A DNA stretch of 64,000 nucleotides from Manihot esculenta (lineage: Eukaryota > Streptophyta > Magnoliopsida > Malpighiales > Euphorbiaceae). The stretch spans positions 9,170,058 to 9,234,057 of the forward strand of contig NC_035168.2 in the NCBI RefSeq assembly GCF_001659605.2. Reading direction: 5' to 3'. Made by a program: the position numbers and the translations under genes. The notes under the pieces were generated by a model that did not search any database, was not told the DNA's origin, and saw only the letters and a program-made list of their open reading frames with translations. This document shows positions 10,760 through 21,733 of the stretch, one piece after another; positions within the stretch are counted from its first letter, which is position 1, and the number at the start of each line of letters is the position of its first letter.

Positions 10760-11823
10760 CGAGGAACCGAGGACCCCAGCAGTGAGTTCAGCTGCTTCTG
10801 AGTCAGTAGAGCTTTAGCCAGAGGTGAGTAGAATAAACCTTTATGTTTTAAAGCAAATGAATTATACAGTTGAGCATGTTCATGCATCATGAATGCCATG
10901 TGATGAATTAGGTTGTTTGCATTAGAAATCACGAATATGTTGCATTGCATTTATGATGTTGATGTGGATTGGTTATTGAATGATCCTTTAGTCCTCATAT
11001 GATATGATGATGCTACGGCATGATATGGTATGGAAGTCCAGGTTGTACCCATTTTACATCCCTGGCACTATGTAAGAGAAAGTCCAGGTTGTACCCATTC
11101 TACGTCCCTGGCACATTGGTATGCATGATATGTTATGTTAAGAGAAAGACCGGTTGTACCCATTCTACGTCCCGGCACTTTGGAATGTAGAGGACTATTG
11201 GTGACAATACCATCCGAGATGTGATTTGTTGTGATGTGTTGCATTACATGATGGCATGAGATTTTAAATGTTGTTTTCTATTATTCTGCTCACTGGGCTC
11301 TAGTAGCTCACCCCTTTTCCCTAATCCCCCCGGATTGCAGGTACGGGCTAGACAGAGAAGTCAAGAAGAGTAAAGTCTTGTAATTGTAATAGTTAGAAAG
11401 TGGACATGATAAATTGTAAGATGATGTAAAGTTGAATAGTCATGTTACGTATAATGATATTGAGAATTAGAAGTTGTGCTTGACCCTATGGATGTTGTTA
11501 TCCCTTTTAATACATGATCTTAGATGTTTATGATGTGGATGTTTAACCAACTCAACACATGTTATGCCACCCATTGGGGGCATTGATGAGATCCCACAGA
11601 GGGGTCAAGTTTATGATTATGACTATGTTCAGTGCATGCACAGGTTGAGTTTGGTGTATGATAGAATGTATGAAAGAAAAGTTTTAATTTTTATGTATAT
11701 TGTTGATCATGTATGGGATTAAACAGGTTTACAGGTTACATGTTAGGCTTGCTACGGGTCCTGGCGGCCTTAAGCCGATCTGGATCCTAGCGCTGGTAGC
11801 GGTCCGATTTTCGGGTCGTTACA
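10760..11823 (+). repeat. 3' LTR of element A, right part
   Basis: It resumes with the duplicated CGAGG and matches 5' LTR positions from about 877 to 1941, including the hairpin triplet (about 11037-11180) and the candidate leader exon end. It ends CGGGTCGTTACA at 11823. The matching target duplication at the left end of A is outside the window. Confidence 0.92.
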
Positions 11824-12288
11824 AAAAGAGTGCCTGTGAACAGTAAATCTGACGACCGGACTTACTGGGCTGGGGTCGCCGGCGTCGGGCGAGGCTGTAG
11901 GAAGAGTTGCCGGCATGAAACGGTCACCGGAGGATGTGCACGTGTCCGCGCATGGATGACGGACGTGTGAAGGCGGGCTGATCTGACAACCGGACCTACT
12001 GGGCTGTGGTCGCAGGAGCCGGGCGAAGCTGGGAGAAGGATCGCCGGCGTGAAACGATCGCCGGAAAGTGGTGCACGTGTCGGCGCGTGGCCAAAAGCAA
12101 TCTGTGCAGGGTGGCGTGTGGAGGCGCGTGGAGGCCCGTTTGAAGGCGGTGCTTCGCCAAAAAATAGATCGGAGGCCGGCGTGGGAAATGGGCTAGGTGG
12201 TGAGACTAACTGATTTCCAGAAAGTCACCAAAGTAAGGTGGCAGGTCTGCCACTTAAAGGTGAACCAAATTTCTTGGCTCTGATACCA
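11824..12288 (-). mobile_element. Leader relic of a reverse-strand LTR element, with GC-rich tandem duplication and primer site
   Basis: At 12276-12288 the plus strand reads GGCTCTGATACCA, the complement of the Met-tRNA primer site, directly abutting the LTR at 12289. The leader is GC-rich, unlike its AT-rich surroundings. It holds two diverged copies of a unit of about 134 bp (11849-11982 and 11983-about 12115). The rest of the element is missing here, presumably separated by insertion of element A at 11823. No coding frame is recognisable. Confidence 0.7.
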
Positions 12289-12535
12289 TGAAACTTTGAT
12301 GAAAAGAAGAAAAAAGAGAGTAGAAGATTTGAGAGAAAATGCTTGATTATTCCCATCAAGCCAATTGGGGTATATATACTACTTACAAGAGTACATACTA
12401 GGTAAGAAAATAAATTAATTCCCTAATTATAGCCTAATCATATCCCAATCATATCACACAATTATATCCCTAATTATCACTACAAATCTAGGCTATTTAC
12501 AGAAATAATCTCAATATATAGAAATAATTTCAACA
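12289..12535 (-). repeat. 5' LTR (247 bp) of the reverse-strand element
   Basis: Read on the minus strand, it starts TGTTGAAATTATTTC and ends CATCAAAGTTTCA, next to the primer site. The short LTR and TGTTGAAAT start are typical of Ty1/copia elements, but without pol the superfamily is an inference. Confidence 0.75.
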
Positions 12536-12540
12536 AGCCA

Positions 12541-12900
12541 TATCAAATGGACAAGTCATGTGGCTAGATGGATGAGTCATGCCGAGTGGACAAGTCATGT
12601 GGAAAAATGGATGAGTAATGTTAAATAGACGAGTCATGTGGCCAGATGGATGATCCATACCAAGTCATGTGGCTAAATGGATAAGCCATACCTAGTGGAC
12701 GAGTCATTGATCAAATGAATGAGCCATGCTAAATGGACGAGTTATTTTGGATGAGTTTTATGGTTGCTATCATGGGTGGATGAGTCTCACGCTTGCTCAT
12801 CAATGGCTAGATGAGCCAGTTGTTCTTCCATGACTTGATAAGTCTTACAATTGCTCTCTATAATTAGATAAGCCATTTTGGATGATGTTATATTATTAAT
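12541..12900. repeat. Degenerate minisatellite, dimer of about 39 bp
   Basis: About six diverged copies (12541-12760) alternate two half-units of about 20 bp, like TGGACAAGTCATGTGGCTAGA and TGGATGAGTCATGCC. They then fade into single GGATGAG-type remnants up to about 12900. No ORF. Confidence 0.7.
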
Positions 12901-13049
12901 CCCCCTTTCAAGTATGAACCTTTAGGTTCATTTCAAATAATAAAAATTTTTCACAAAATATATGATTGCTTTATATAGATAGTTTTCGTCCTTTTTAACT
13001 CGATGGTTATAATTTAGAACTATCTCCCTATTGCTTTAAGATTACTATC

Positions 13050-13430
13050 TAGATTTAGGGACTAACACCTTATTTGGAATAGAAGAGGACTGTATTTTAG
13101 CTTGGCAAATTATATTTTATTTTTAATTAAGACCCTAACTTTGGCCTGATGGACTACCACTTTATGGTTTGGTAGATTATCGCCTTGAGTTAGGAACAAA
13201 TACCTTGATTTTAGCCTGGTAGACTACCACCTTATTGCGTAGCAAATTATAGCCTTGATTTAGGAACTAACGCTCCAATTTTGATCTGGAAGATTACCAC
13301 TTTGTGACCTAATGAATTACCATCTTACAAGTTTTTAGGGCTATCATCCTCCTTATAGGCTAGCGGATTATCACTTTTTGGCCTAGTGGACTATCAAACT
13401 TTTGCCTCACATCCATTAATCGTCTCTTGA
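13050..13430. repeat. Degenerate tandem repeat, unit of about 68 bp
   Basis: Diverged units contain GCCTGGTAGACTACCACCTT, then a CAAATTATAGCCTTGATTTAGG-like half and a short link. About four to five units can be followed. The style resembles the tandem arrays at 36.8-37.9 kb, which suggests a common Tat-element origin. The 13431-13629 stretch holds nothing recognisable. Confidence 0.5.
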
Positions 13431-13629
13431 TAGGTACTAGAGCCTTTTGATATTTATTTGTAAACATATTTATGTACAAATATTTTGTGAATATAATTCT
13501 ATAAAATATATATTGTTAATTTATTTACTATTTTTAGGTGAATATGATATGTAAAGTCAATATTACTCATTTTTAAAGAAGTCTATGTATTGATTTGATC
13601 AATAATAAAAGTTTTTAGGCTTAATAGAA

Positions 13630-16597
13630 TAATCAATGGGGTTTGTTCCACAATGGGTGCATTTGATTATGCAGTATATTATGACAGTCAGCTTTTCCAT
13701 TCTCGTTAATGGTTTTTCCACTACTCTTATGCAGTGTATTACGACAGTCAGCTTTTCCATTCTCGTTAATGGTGTTCCCACTACTCTTTTTCGCGCTTTT
13801 AGAGGACTCAGTTAAGGGGACCTTTATCTCCCTACCTTTTTCTATTTGTTTCTCAGGTGCTCTCCTACTTACTATTAGATGCTCATGAGAAAGGTCTTAT
13901 TAAGCATATAAAGGTTTCATGATATTCTCCTTCAATTGTTGATGTTTTATTTGCATATGATACTTTGTTATTTGCTCGAGGAATGCGAGAAGAAGCTGAT
14001 AACTTGCTTTGAGTCCTTTAGAACTATACTATTGCCTCTGGTCAATCTATTAATCTTCAGAAGTCTCATATTCTTTTCAGTAAACATATGCCTCATGTGT
14101 TTAAGCAAAAACTTCTCCGTAAGTTTCAAATGCAAGAATTACTTTCTTCTAATAACTATTTGGGGCTACCAGTGCTTTTAGGACGATCTCATCAGAAGGC
14201 TTTGGTTGCTGTGGAAGACAAGATCCATTCAATGACTTAGGCTTAGAAATAAAAATTACTATCTTAGACTGGCCTTGCTATAATGATCTAATCGGTTTTA
14301 TCTGCTATTCCTACTTACTCTATGCCGATTTTTCAATATCCTAAGCAATTTTTAGCTAAGTTTAATAGTCAATTGTTGAACGTTTAGTGGGGTGATAATG
14401 AGGAGCCTAGAAAGATTAATTGGGTTAGTTGGCAACATTCCTACTTGAAACAGCTGAGCCCAAACTGACCAAATAACTTTTGGACCCACTTTCCACTTGG
14501 CCCAAAATGTTTAACCCAAGTTATTTAGTAGTTTCGTGCTAACTATTATATACAATTTGGAATTGCCGTATTCCTCCGATGTGGGATACGGTATAAGCAA
14601 GCAGCTGATTTTTACACTCTCCCCTGCTAAATTTGCAACGTCCTCATTGCAACTGAATCGATTACAATTGCTAACCAGGACCGAACTCTTGGGTATTGTG
14701 GTTCGCTAGTACCTCGGGCAGCTCGACCTCGTCTCACATGGGTAGCCCTTTCCTCGCAGGCCCATTAGCTCCGCACAATTTTTCTAATTCAAATAGCCGG
14801 GACCAAACTAACCCAAATAACTTTTGGACCCACTTTTTACTTGTTCCAAAATGGTTAACCCAAGTTATTTAGTAGTTTCATGCTAGCTATTATATACAAT
14901 TCAGAATTATCGTATTCTGTCGATGTGGGACGCGGTACAAGCAAGTAGCTGATTCTTACACTACTGCTCTAAGTTCTGGGGTGGCTTAGGTTTTAGAGAT
15001 TTTGAAAACTTCAATCTCACTTATTTAGCAAAACAGTGTTGGAGGCTTCTTCATAATTAGACTCGCTTATAGGTTCGGATTTTGAAAAGGATATATTTTC
15101 CACAATCTTCCTTTTGATAGGTTACTCATAAGCGATGTAGTTCATGGATATGGCAAAGTCTGTTAGCTAGTAGAGACATTCTTCATAAGGGAGCTTGCAG
15201 AATATTAGGGATGTTAGGAACACTAGCATCTGGTCGGATCCTTGGGTGCCTCAGTTGTATAGTTTCAAATTGCCTAGTCCAGCATCTTATCCGGTTGGTA
15301 TTACCATAGTGGCAGACTTAATTGATCATAGTGCCTTGGATTGGAACCATTAGTTGGTGAAGCACTTATTTCCTCACCAATAGGCAACGACTATACTTTC
15401 TGTCCCAGTGGCTCTTCTTGGTATGCCGAATTCTCTTTTATGGCATTATGCGTGTAATGGCCAGTATAGTGTACGTTCCGGTTATAGGTTTTTAATGCGT
15501 TGTTCAACTAGGTAGCATATTGTTTCTCAACTTTCTTCTTCTGCTACTGTCAGTTTGGACATTTGGAAAGGTATATGGTCTCTCCAAGTCTCTCCTAAAT
15601 TAAAAATTTTCCTATGGTGACTTCTTCATAATTCTTTACCAGTCTCTATTAATTTGGTAAGATGTAGTGTATTACATAACCCTATATGCCCTTTTTGTCG
15701 ATTTGAGCCTAAAAATTTAGAATATGTTTTCTTTTGGTGTCTACATGCTCGAGCAGTTTGGTTTGCTAGTCCCTGTGATTATAAACCAAATCCTGTGGGT
15801 TTTTCTAGTTTTATTTTACGGTAGTAGACTCTTCGGTATAGGTTTTGGTTAGAGATGGATGACCCATTGCTTTTGACTCTGGTCGCACTCACCTTATGGC
15901 ATATATGGAACGATAGAAATAGATGTCTCTTCGATTCAGTACATCTAGATCTTATTACTACGTGCCAATGTATCCCTGTTGATTTTAGACAGCTACAATA
16001 GAGTTGTATTTTTGCTAATTCTTCTCACTTTCAACATTGTAGATCTGCGAGTCCTCCTTCAGGAGGGAGTATCAGGCTTAATTGCGCTATTGCATGGAAA
16101 GATCAGTTCATTTTCTGCTATTGCTGTAGTTGCTTTTAATGGTGTAGGGATAATTGTGCATGGTATTGCTATGAGGGTTTGGTGTTCATTTGCTATAGCA
16201 GGAGAGGCACGAGCTGAGTTAGCAGGAGAGGCACGAGCTGAGTTAGCAGCATTTAAATTGGCATATGTAGCAGGCTTTACATCAATTGAGTGTGTAACTA
16301 ATTCTACAGTTGTATATGATGCTTTGCGTTGTTAAAGATTTGATTTACCATGGGATATTACGGCCACGATAACGACAATTTTAGAGGTCTTCTCTCGTCT
16401 CCATCGGGTCTCTTTCAGCTGTATCCCATGTCAGTTTAATACTTTTGCAAATATAGTTGCTAAACTTTGTCTTAGAGGCTTACTTCCACCAAATTGGTAA
16501 TTGTATCAATTAAACGATCTAATAATCTTATTGCAATTATGTTTTGCTACTTATAGCAACCATGTAATGCAATCTTATACTGTAGATAAAAAAAAAA
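13630..16597 (+). pseudogene. LINE/L1 non-LTR retrotransposon relic (RT C-terminal half, zinc-knuckle region, RNase H)
   Basis: Broken frames read in order as an L1 ORF2 end: TTVSFSILVNG, GDLYLP (the worn RQGDPLSPYLF block), FAYDTLLF (the catalytic FADD box with D to Y), ASGQSINLQKSHILFS, NYLGLPVLLGR, INWVSWQH, FWGGLGFRDF, and an RNase H-like tail up to 16335. A 60-bp segment encoding TVSFSILVNG is tandemly duplicated (about 13669-13788), and 24 bp encoding AGEARAEL are duplicated near 16200. An A-run at 16589-16597 fits the LINE 3' end. A TRIM-like element interrupts it. Many stops; not functional. Confidence 0.85.
14446..14960 (-). mobile_element. TRIM-like miniature retroelement inside the LINE
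   Basis: Two direct repeats of 171 and 172 bp (14446-14616, 14789-14960) flank a 172-bp core. The target duplication CTACT is at 14441-14445 and 14961-14965, and removing the element restores the LINE reading. On the minus strand each repeat starts TGTAA, and the core ends in a polypurine run, AGCAGGGGAGAG, right before the second repeat, which sets the orientation. The first repeat ends in TGA rather than TCA. No standard Met-tRNA primer site is visible, so the priming tRNA is unknown. Confidence 0.85.
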
Positions 16598-17280
16598 TAA
16601 GAATAATCATGCATATATGAGAATTTGTGAAATAAATTTATTGAAAAAAAAAAGCCTACGATAACAATAATAATAATAATTAAGCAAAAGAGTGAAAGAC
16701 AAATGGGATATGGAAATTAAAGAGGTACACGCTCAAAGTTAATTTTTATCTTGAAAAGAATATTAGGCTATATAAGTTAATTTGTATAATTGCCTTTAGC
16801 TAAAACATAATTTCTAAGATGAGTATAAAACTGAATAATTATGGCATTCCATAATTAATAAGGAGATTAATCACAAAGAATCATCATGGATAAAGAAATA
16901 CATGGAAATTATGATGGCAGAATGGTACTTTTATACTAAAGTAGTCTAAGCATGCCATAGTAATTAAAAACTTGCCGCAAACATTTCTCTAATGATGATC
17001 TTGAAATCCGAAGGTGATAGGATTATGACATTTAACGGGGGTAATGGATTTCCTAAGAAGTAAATGAACTTGGCTCAATAGTGAGGGTAGTAAATGGCTA
17101 CAGTAATAGAGCTGGGTGATACATCTCAGAAATGCTAAATTTTTGGAGTTGCAGATGGATAAAGGGTGGTTTTAAAAAACAGAAAAAAAAAATGATCCTT
17201 TTCTTCCGTGCAGCAAGGGTATATATACCTATGGCTGTACATAATACGCCTATAATGTGTCCCTTCTGAAGAGATGATTG
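16598..17280. other. Intergenic, nothing recognised
   Basis: AT-rich sequence with short A-runs and a small (AAT)n run near 16665. I see no gene, RNA or repeat boundary. Confidence 0.5.
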
Positions 17281-17978
17281 CACTTTTGGTACGCCTTTTT
17301 AGACGGCTCATTAATGGCGGATAGTTGACTCATAAATGTCTAGTTGGCTTGGACCAATGCCATCCTTGACACAAACATTATGTCAGGGTCATCATAACAT
17401 ATACGTTTAAGACTTTGTACGGATTCTATAGGTCGAGGTTGGGTACTTGTCCAATGAGAGCCCTCAAGTCTGAGGAATTGGCATCAGGGGTAGGACCTCA
17501 GAAGGTCATGCACATTAGGAGCCTGGTTAAGATTAAAAAGTCCTCTAAATCTTGATTAAATAACCTGGTACACGTGTCCTAATCTCAGAGGGGCTCATAT
17601 TTCATATGTTATTAGATATCTTTCATTTCTCTGAGGATTATTTATGACAATTGGAGGAGTGAATTAATCTCATTAAATTAACAATGAGCTATCTACCACA
17701 AGTTTGCTTTAAGAAGTGCATGTTCGCCGTCCCGGGTCTTTGAAAGGACACCATAAATGCAGGCAATGATTATCTAAGGGAATCGAGGCATCACCATTGG
17801 GGTTTTTAAGGGGTAATCATTTAATGCATTTTGGGTTTTGCGATTATATAAGCACTCTTCCTGTTGCTATAATTTACTTTGGCTTTTTCAATTTCTTTCT
17901 ACTTCAGTGCTCCTCTCCTTCTTCTTCATCCTGCTTTTTTGAGAATCATATCATGCCTCAAGTACGCTCTCTTCTGTT
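17281..17978 (+). promoter_or_regulatory. Upstream region of the Tat-like extra ORF, with TATA box
   Basis: Moderately GC sequence leads to a TATA-like TTATATAAG at about 17843-17851, about 130 bp before the ATG at 17979. It may include remains of the host element's LTR, but no LTR end could be fixed. Promoter activity is inferred from position only. Confidence 0.35.
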
Positions 17979-18768
17979 ATGGCTCCCATTGAGTTTCCTT
18001 TAGTTGAGAGGTTACCCTCTAATGTCACCTCCATTGATCTTCGTCGGACTATTCCTAAGGAGCTACTTGCCACTAGTTCTTATTACATTAAGGCCTTTCG
18101 TCCTTTTGAGGGGATTGTATTATTTTCTTCTCCTCCTCTCATTGCTATCGAGGATGCTCAATATGGGAAGAAGTTGGTTTTCTTCCTAAAACAATTTGAG
18201 TATGGATTGTCTTTCCCCTTTCCTCGCTTTTTCATAGAGGTGTTTAGATTTTACCGGGTCTCCCCTAGGATGCTGACCCAGATTCCACCTTGTTTATGAG
18301 AGCTTTCAAGGTAGTGTATTGGGGATAGGGCTTTAAGCCATCTGTGAATCTCTTTAGGTCGCTCTTTAGGATCATCAAATCAAACAATGGGTTTTGAAGC
18401 TTTAGTGGTTGCATGGGCCTATCTATCTTTATCAGCCATAAGGATTCTATTTGCAATTGGGCTGAGAGCTTTGCTGTTGTTCGCTTGAGGGGAGAGTTGG
18501 AATGGAGCTTTGACATTGCTTGGAAGTGTTGATTCTAAGTGCAACGCTTTCCCTCGTTTGTCTAAGTGGGAGTAGTTGCATTTTGTTCGGCTGACATCTC
18601 TCCCCTTCAAGTACGATGTTTTCAAATGTATACAACTCCCTTTTAGGGATGATTTCTATGCTGCCAGTATTTATTATTTAAATTTTCACATTTCCTACTT
18701 TCTCTCTCCTTAATTAAAACTTATTTTTGTGGTTTGTAGCTGCTAGTGTTCCAATGGAGGAGGTCAAG
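17979..18768 (+). pseudogene. Tat-type extra ORF ('putative gypsy-type transposon' family), fragment 1
   Basis: The frame from ATG 17979 reads about 106 residues (MAPIEFPLVERL, then YGLSFPFPRFFIEVFRFYRV) and fits the plant 'putative gypsy type transposon' domain (Pfam PF04195, from memory). A frameshift near 18285 moves the match to another frame with KPSVNLFRSLFRIIKSN and WAESFAVVRLRGELEW, broken by several stops. A plausible intron precedes TTTGTAG at about 18738. The exon is then cut by element C; the text resumes at 24621. In Tat elements such ORFs often lie antisense downstream of pol, which matches the reverse-strand integrase at 38100-39431. Confidence 0.6.
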
Positions 18769-20431
18769 TGATAGAGCATATTTTAGTCCATATTATCATG
18801 ATCTTATTGATGTTTATTTACACTTTTTCTACCTAATTTTGTGGTTTTAATCATGTTTTGCAGATATTAGGTGTAAAGAGACAATCTGGAGAAAATGCTC
18901 TTAAAACGGCCAAAAAGTGCCAAATATAAAAAGTGCCAAAATAGGAAAGTTTTCAAATATGGAAAGTGTCAAATAAGGAAAGTTTTCAGAAAAGGAAAGT
19001 CCTCAAATAAGGGAAGTGCAGAAGCAAAAGCAAATAAGGAAAGCTCGGTCAGAAGATTATTTGAAATTCAAATCGCAGATCTTTCTTTCCTCATTCAAAG
19101 ATGTGCACACTGTAGCAGTCATATCTTCCTATTTAGGTAGCAAGATCTCATGAAGACGCACTTGACTCTTCTGCGTTCAGCATTTAAAATTCAAACGAAG
19201 GCTCCACCTAAAAAGGAAAGACTGGACAGATTCACTTTTCCTTCTGCATTCAATGACTGCGCTCCACTTCCTCTTCTGCAATCCGCACGCATCCTTCCTC
19301 TTCTGAAGCCTGATCCGCGCGCCTCTTTCCTTTTGGAGAATTTGCAACACGATTCTTTCCTTTTCAGTACTTTGGGCAGCCTCTTCACTAATTAGGAAGC
19401 AAGTATGACCTAGGGCAGCACTTTCAACTATAAAAAGACACATAAGGAGCCTCCACACAGCTTTTACACACCACCTTGGAGACACCTACGAAATTCACAT
19501 CTCTTATTCTACTTTTCTTCTTTTCTTTATTTTTTATTTTTGTTTCGGCCATGAGAGGCTGAAATCTTTTAATCTAGTTGGATATTGGTTGAAGATTTAG
19601 TTGTTTAATGGGTTGTGAGACTTGATCAAACATTGTTTAACTTTTGGGAGTTCAATATTCATGCAATTTCATACTTAATTTTCATATTACTTTGTTATTG
19701 AGATCTACGTTGATTTTTTATTGCAAAATAATTATTTGTTAGTTTGAATGATTTAAGTCCGTAATTGCTTAGATTATTCTTACATAAGAACACTTGGTAT
19801 AAAAACCAAGGAAGTTGCATGATCTAGAGTTATCTCCATACGTTTGGGTAGCTAGGATTGGATCTCTCTATTTCTTAATGTAATTAACAGTTGTTTGTTG
19901 CCTGAGACTCAAGGACGTTCCTTGGCAACTTGTTGATTAGTAATTGATTAGAGGACGTTCCCTAATTAATTTGATAATAAGGAGAGATAATGGTAGTGAG
20001 AGGCTTCCTCCATCTCCATAACTAATCTATTGAATCAACCCAAAAGAACAAAGTGTTTGTGATCAATCCCAAACAACTAAAGTGGATCCAATACTTCAAC
20101 TAGAGCTTTCTCATTATTGATTACTCTTTATTTAATTATTTGCTTTCCATTATTGTTCTCATTATTAGTTTACTGCAATCAATCCCAAACTCCCCCTGTT
20201 ATTTTATTGACAGTTTTGATCCCAATTTCAGTTTATCTCGTTTTATCCCGCTTTCAGATTTTATCTCATTTTTAGTTTATTATCATTTCAGTTTATTTTC
20301 TTGGTCATAAAAAAAGAAATAGGTGAGTTCTCAATTCTCTGTGGATTCGATCCTTTCACCACTATCTGCAAGTGTAAAATTGTTGATAACCAGAAAGGTT
20401 ATTTTTGACCGGTTTCGACAATCGCGAGTCA
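18769..20431 (+). repeat. 5' LTR of element C
   Basis: It starts TGATAGAGCATATTTTAG and ends GCGAGTCA. U3 holds a run of short AAAGTGCCAAA / GGAAAGTTTTC motifs (about 18905-19040), and a TATA-like CTATAAAAAG lies at 19427-19436. It contains no coding frame of note. Confidence 0.93.
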
Positions 20432-20436
20432 AAAAT

Positions 20437-20453
20437 TGGTGCCGTTGTCGAGG
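20437..20453 (+). other. Primer-binding site of element C (Asp-tRNA type)
   Basis: TGGTGCCGTTGTCGAGG lies five bases after the LTR. It resembles the TGGCGCCGTTGCCGGGG primer site of Athila/Tat elements with three C/G to T/A changes, consistent with decay. Confidence 0.75.
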
Positions 20454-20518
20454 AGTTGATTTAACTCATTTATTTTTCTTTCAGGACCAAATCAAAAAAA
20501 AAGAAAAAAAAAAGAGAT

Positions 20519-21733
20519 ATGGCACAGTCACCATCGCAGATCTGAATCATGGATGAGGTAAGTACATCTGACCTTTCTTTTCAAATTTCTGAACTCACAT
20601 CTCTTGGAAAAATTATTGCCAGAAGATATGCTCAACAATTTCAGCCACCAAGGCCATGTAGGATCTGTGGATATGTGGGACACCCAACTGATCAATGTCC
20701 CATACTTTATCAGTATGACCAACCAGTTCATGCATATGGAGGATTCTACGAACAACCAAGATATGATCCCTACTATAATACATACAATCCAGGTTAGGGA
20801 GACTATCCAGACTTCAGCTATGCAGAGGCTAACCACTACCAAAACTATCAAGCCCAAGAAGCACCTCCAAGTTCCAATATGCACCTTGAAGAGATGATGG
20901 AAACATTGGCAATTTTTGTACAAAGCCTCCAAGTGCAGATGGGACAAATGGCCACCTAATTAAGTGCAATCATGTTAAAAAGAGAGGAAGAGCTTCAAGA
21001 TGTATGGGATGATGATGAAAGTTCACAAGTTCAAGAACAAGCTGCTGAAGAAACACAACCAAAAAACTGTTTGTCCAAACAAACTGGTCAAATAGAACTT
21101 GTTGATAGTTTAGATGTCATTGATTGTTTGAGCAATGATGTTTTTTATATGAATCAATATGATATCCTGAACAATGATCTTTGCAGGAAAGAGAACCAAA
21201 AAGAGCCAGAACTGAAAGAAACTGACTGTTGCATCCAACAGGTAGACTACAGCCATGCGCAGAATGAAGGAAGCTCAATCGCACCTCTTCAAATGAGTTC
21301 GCAGAAGAGCCTCGCACAGACAGAGGACATCCAAACCGAACCTCTTCAGCTCCCATCACAGGACAATCCCACCATTCTCCCATTTCAGAAGGGCATTGCG
21401 CAAACTGAAGCACCTCCATGCGCGTCCTTTCAGCTTCCAACGCATGTGAGCTCTCCCAGTCCTCCCTTTCAGTTAGATCTTGCGCAGAAAGAGCAAACTG
21501 AAACCATTTCAGCCATAGATCCAATGCAAACAACCCATGCTCATAAGGAACAAATGGTATTCCAAGCACCTAAACTAAAGGACCATGCGGATCAATGCCT
21601 TCGCAAACCTCCGGATAAGGTAGAGTTTGTTTTGCCTGAATTCAGTACTAAATTGCAGCTAGCCATAGAGAAACATGAATTGGAGTTCAAAGTTCTACCC
21701 AGTCATCTCAAAAAATGCAAACATAAAGGCTAG
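20519..21733 (+). pseudogene. Element C gag remnant (Athila type), truncated and interrupted
   Basis: A single frame runs from ATG 20519 with a TGA at 20543-20545, then from ATG 20549. The CCHC knuckle CRICGYVGHPTDQC follows soon after the start, so the capsid part of gag is missing. In-frame stops are TAG at 20795-20797 (after TYNPG, where Athila gag usually has Trp) and TAA at 20957-20959 (in MGQMAT-LSAI, usually Gln). The long downstream stretch (20972-21733) is acidic, Gln-rich and repetitive (AQTE, PLQLPSQ). Its end, VLPSHLKKC, resembles the gag-pol junction of Athila. Probably no functional product. Confidence 0.75.

Larger units (their letters stand above)
1..11823 (+). mobile_element. 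Element A: Ty3/gypsy chromovirus (Tekay/Del type), left end outside window, 3' LTR split by another insertion
   Basis: The order is LTR, Met-tRNA type primer site, gag, protease, RT, RNase H, integrase, chromodomain, polypurine tract, LTR. This order and the C-terminal chromodomain place it among plant chromoviruses; Tekay/Del is my best clade fit. By alignment with the 3' copy, about 270 bp of the 5' LTR lie upstream of the window. The 3' LTR is complete but is interrupted at 8490/8491. By eye, the right half of the two LTRs (about 1060 bp) differs at about 11 positions, so the insertion is fairly young. The polyprotein has four in-frame stops, so the copy cannot make its own proteins. It appears to have inserted into an older reverse-strand LTR element whose leader resumes at 11824. 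Confidence 0.93.

Noticed and set aside
19150..19485. Open frames of about 100 residues on both strands in the element C LTRs (also 23070-23669)
   Set aside because: They lie in U3 across the TATA region, occur in both LTRs with drift typical of non-coding DNA, and match no family I know.
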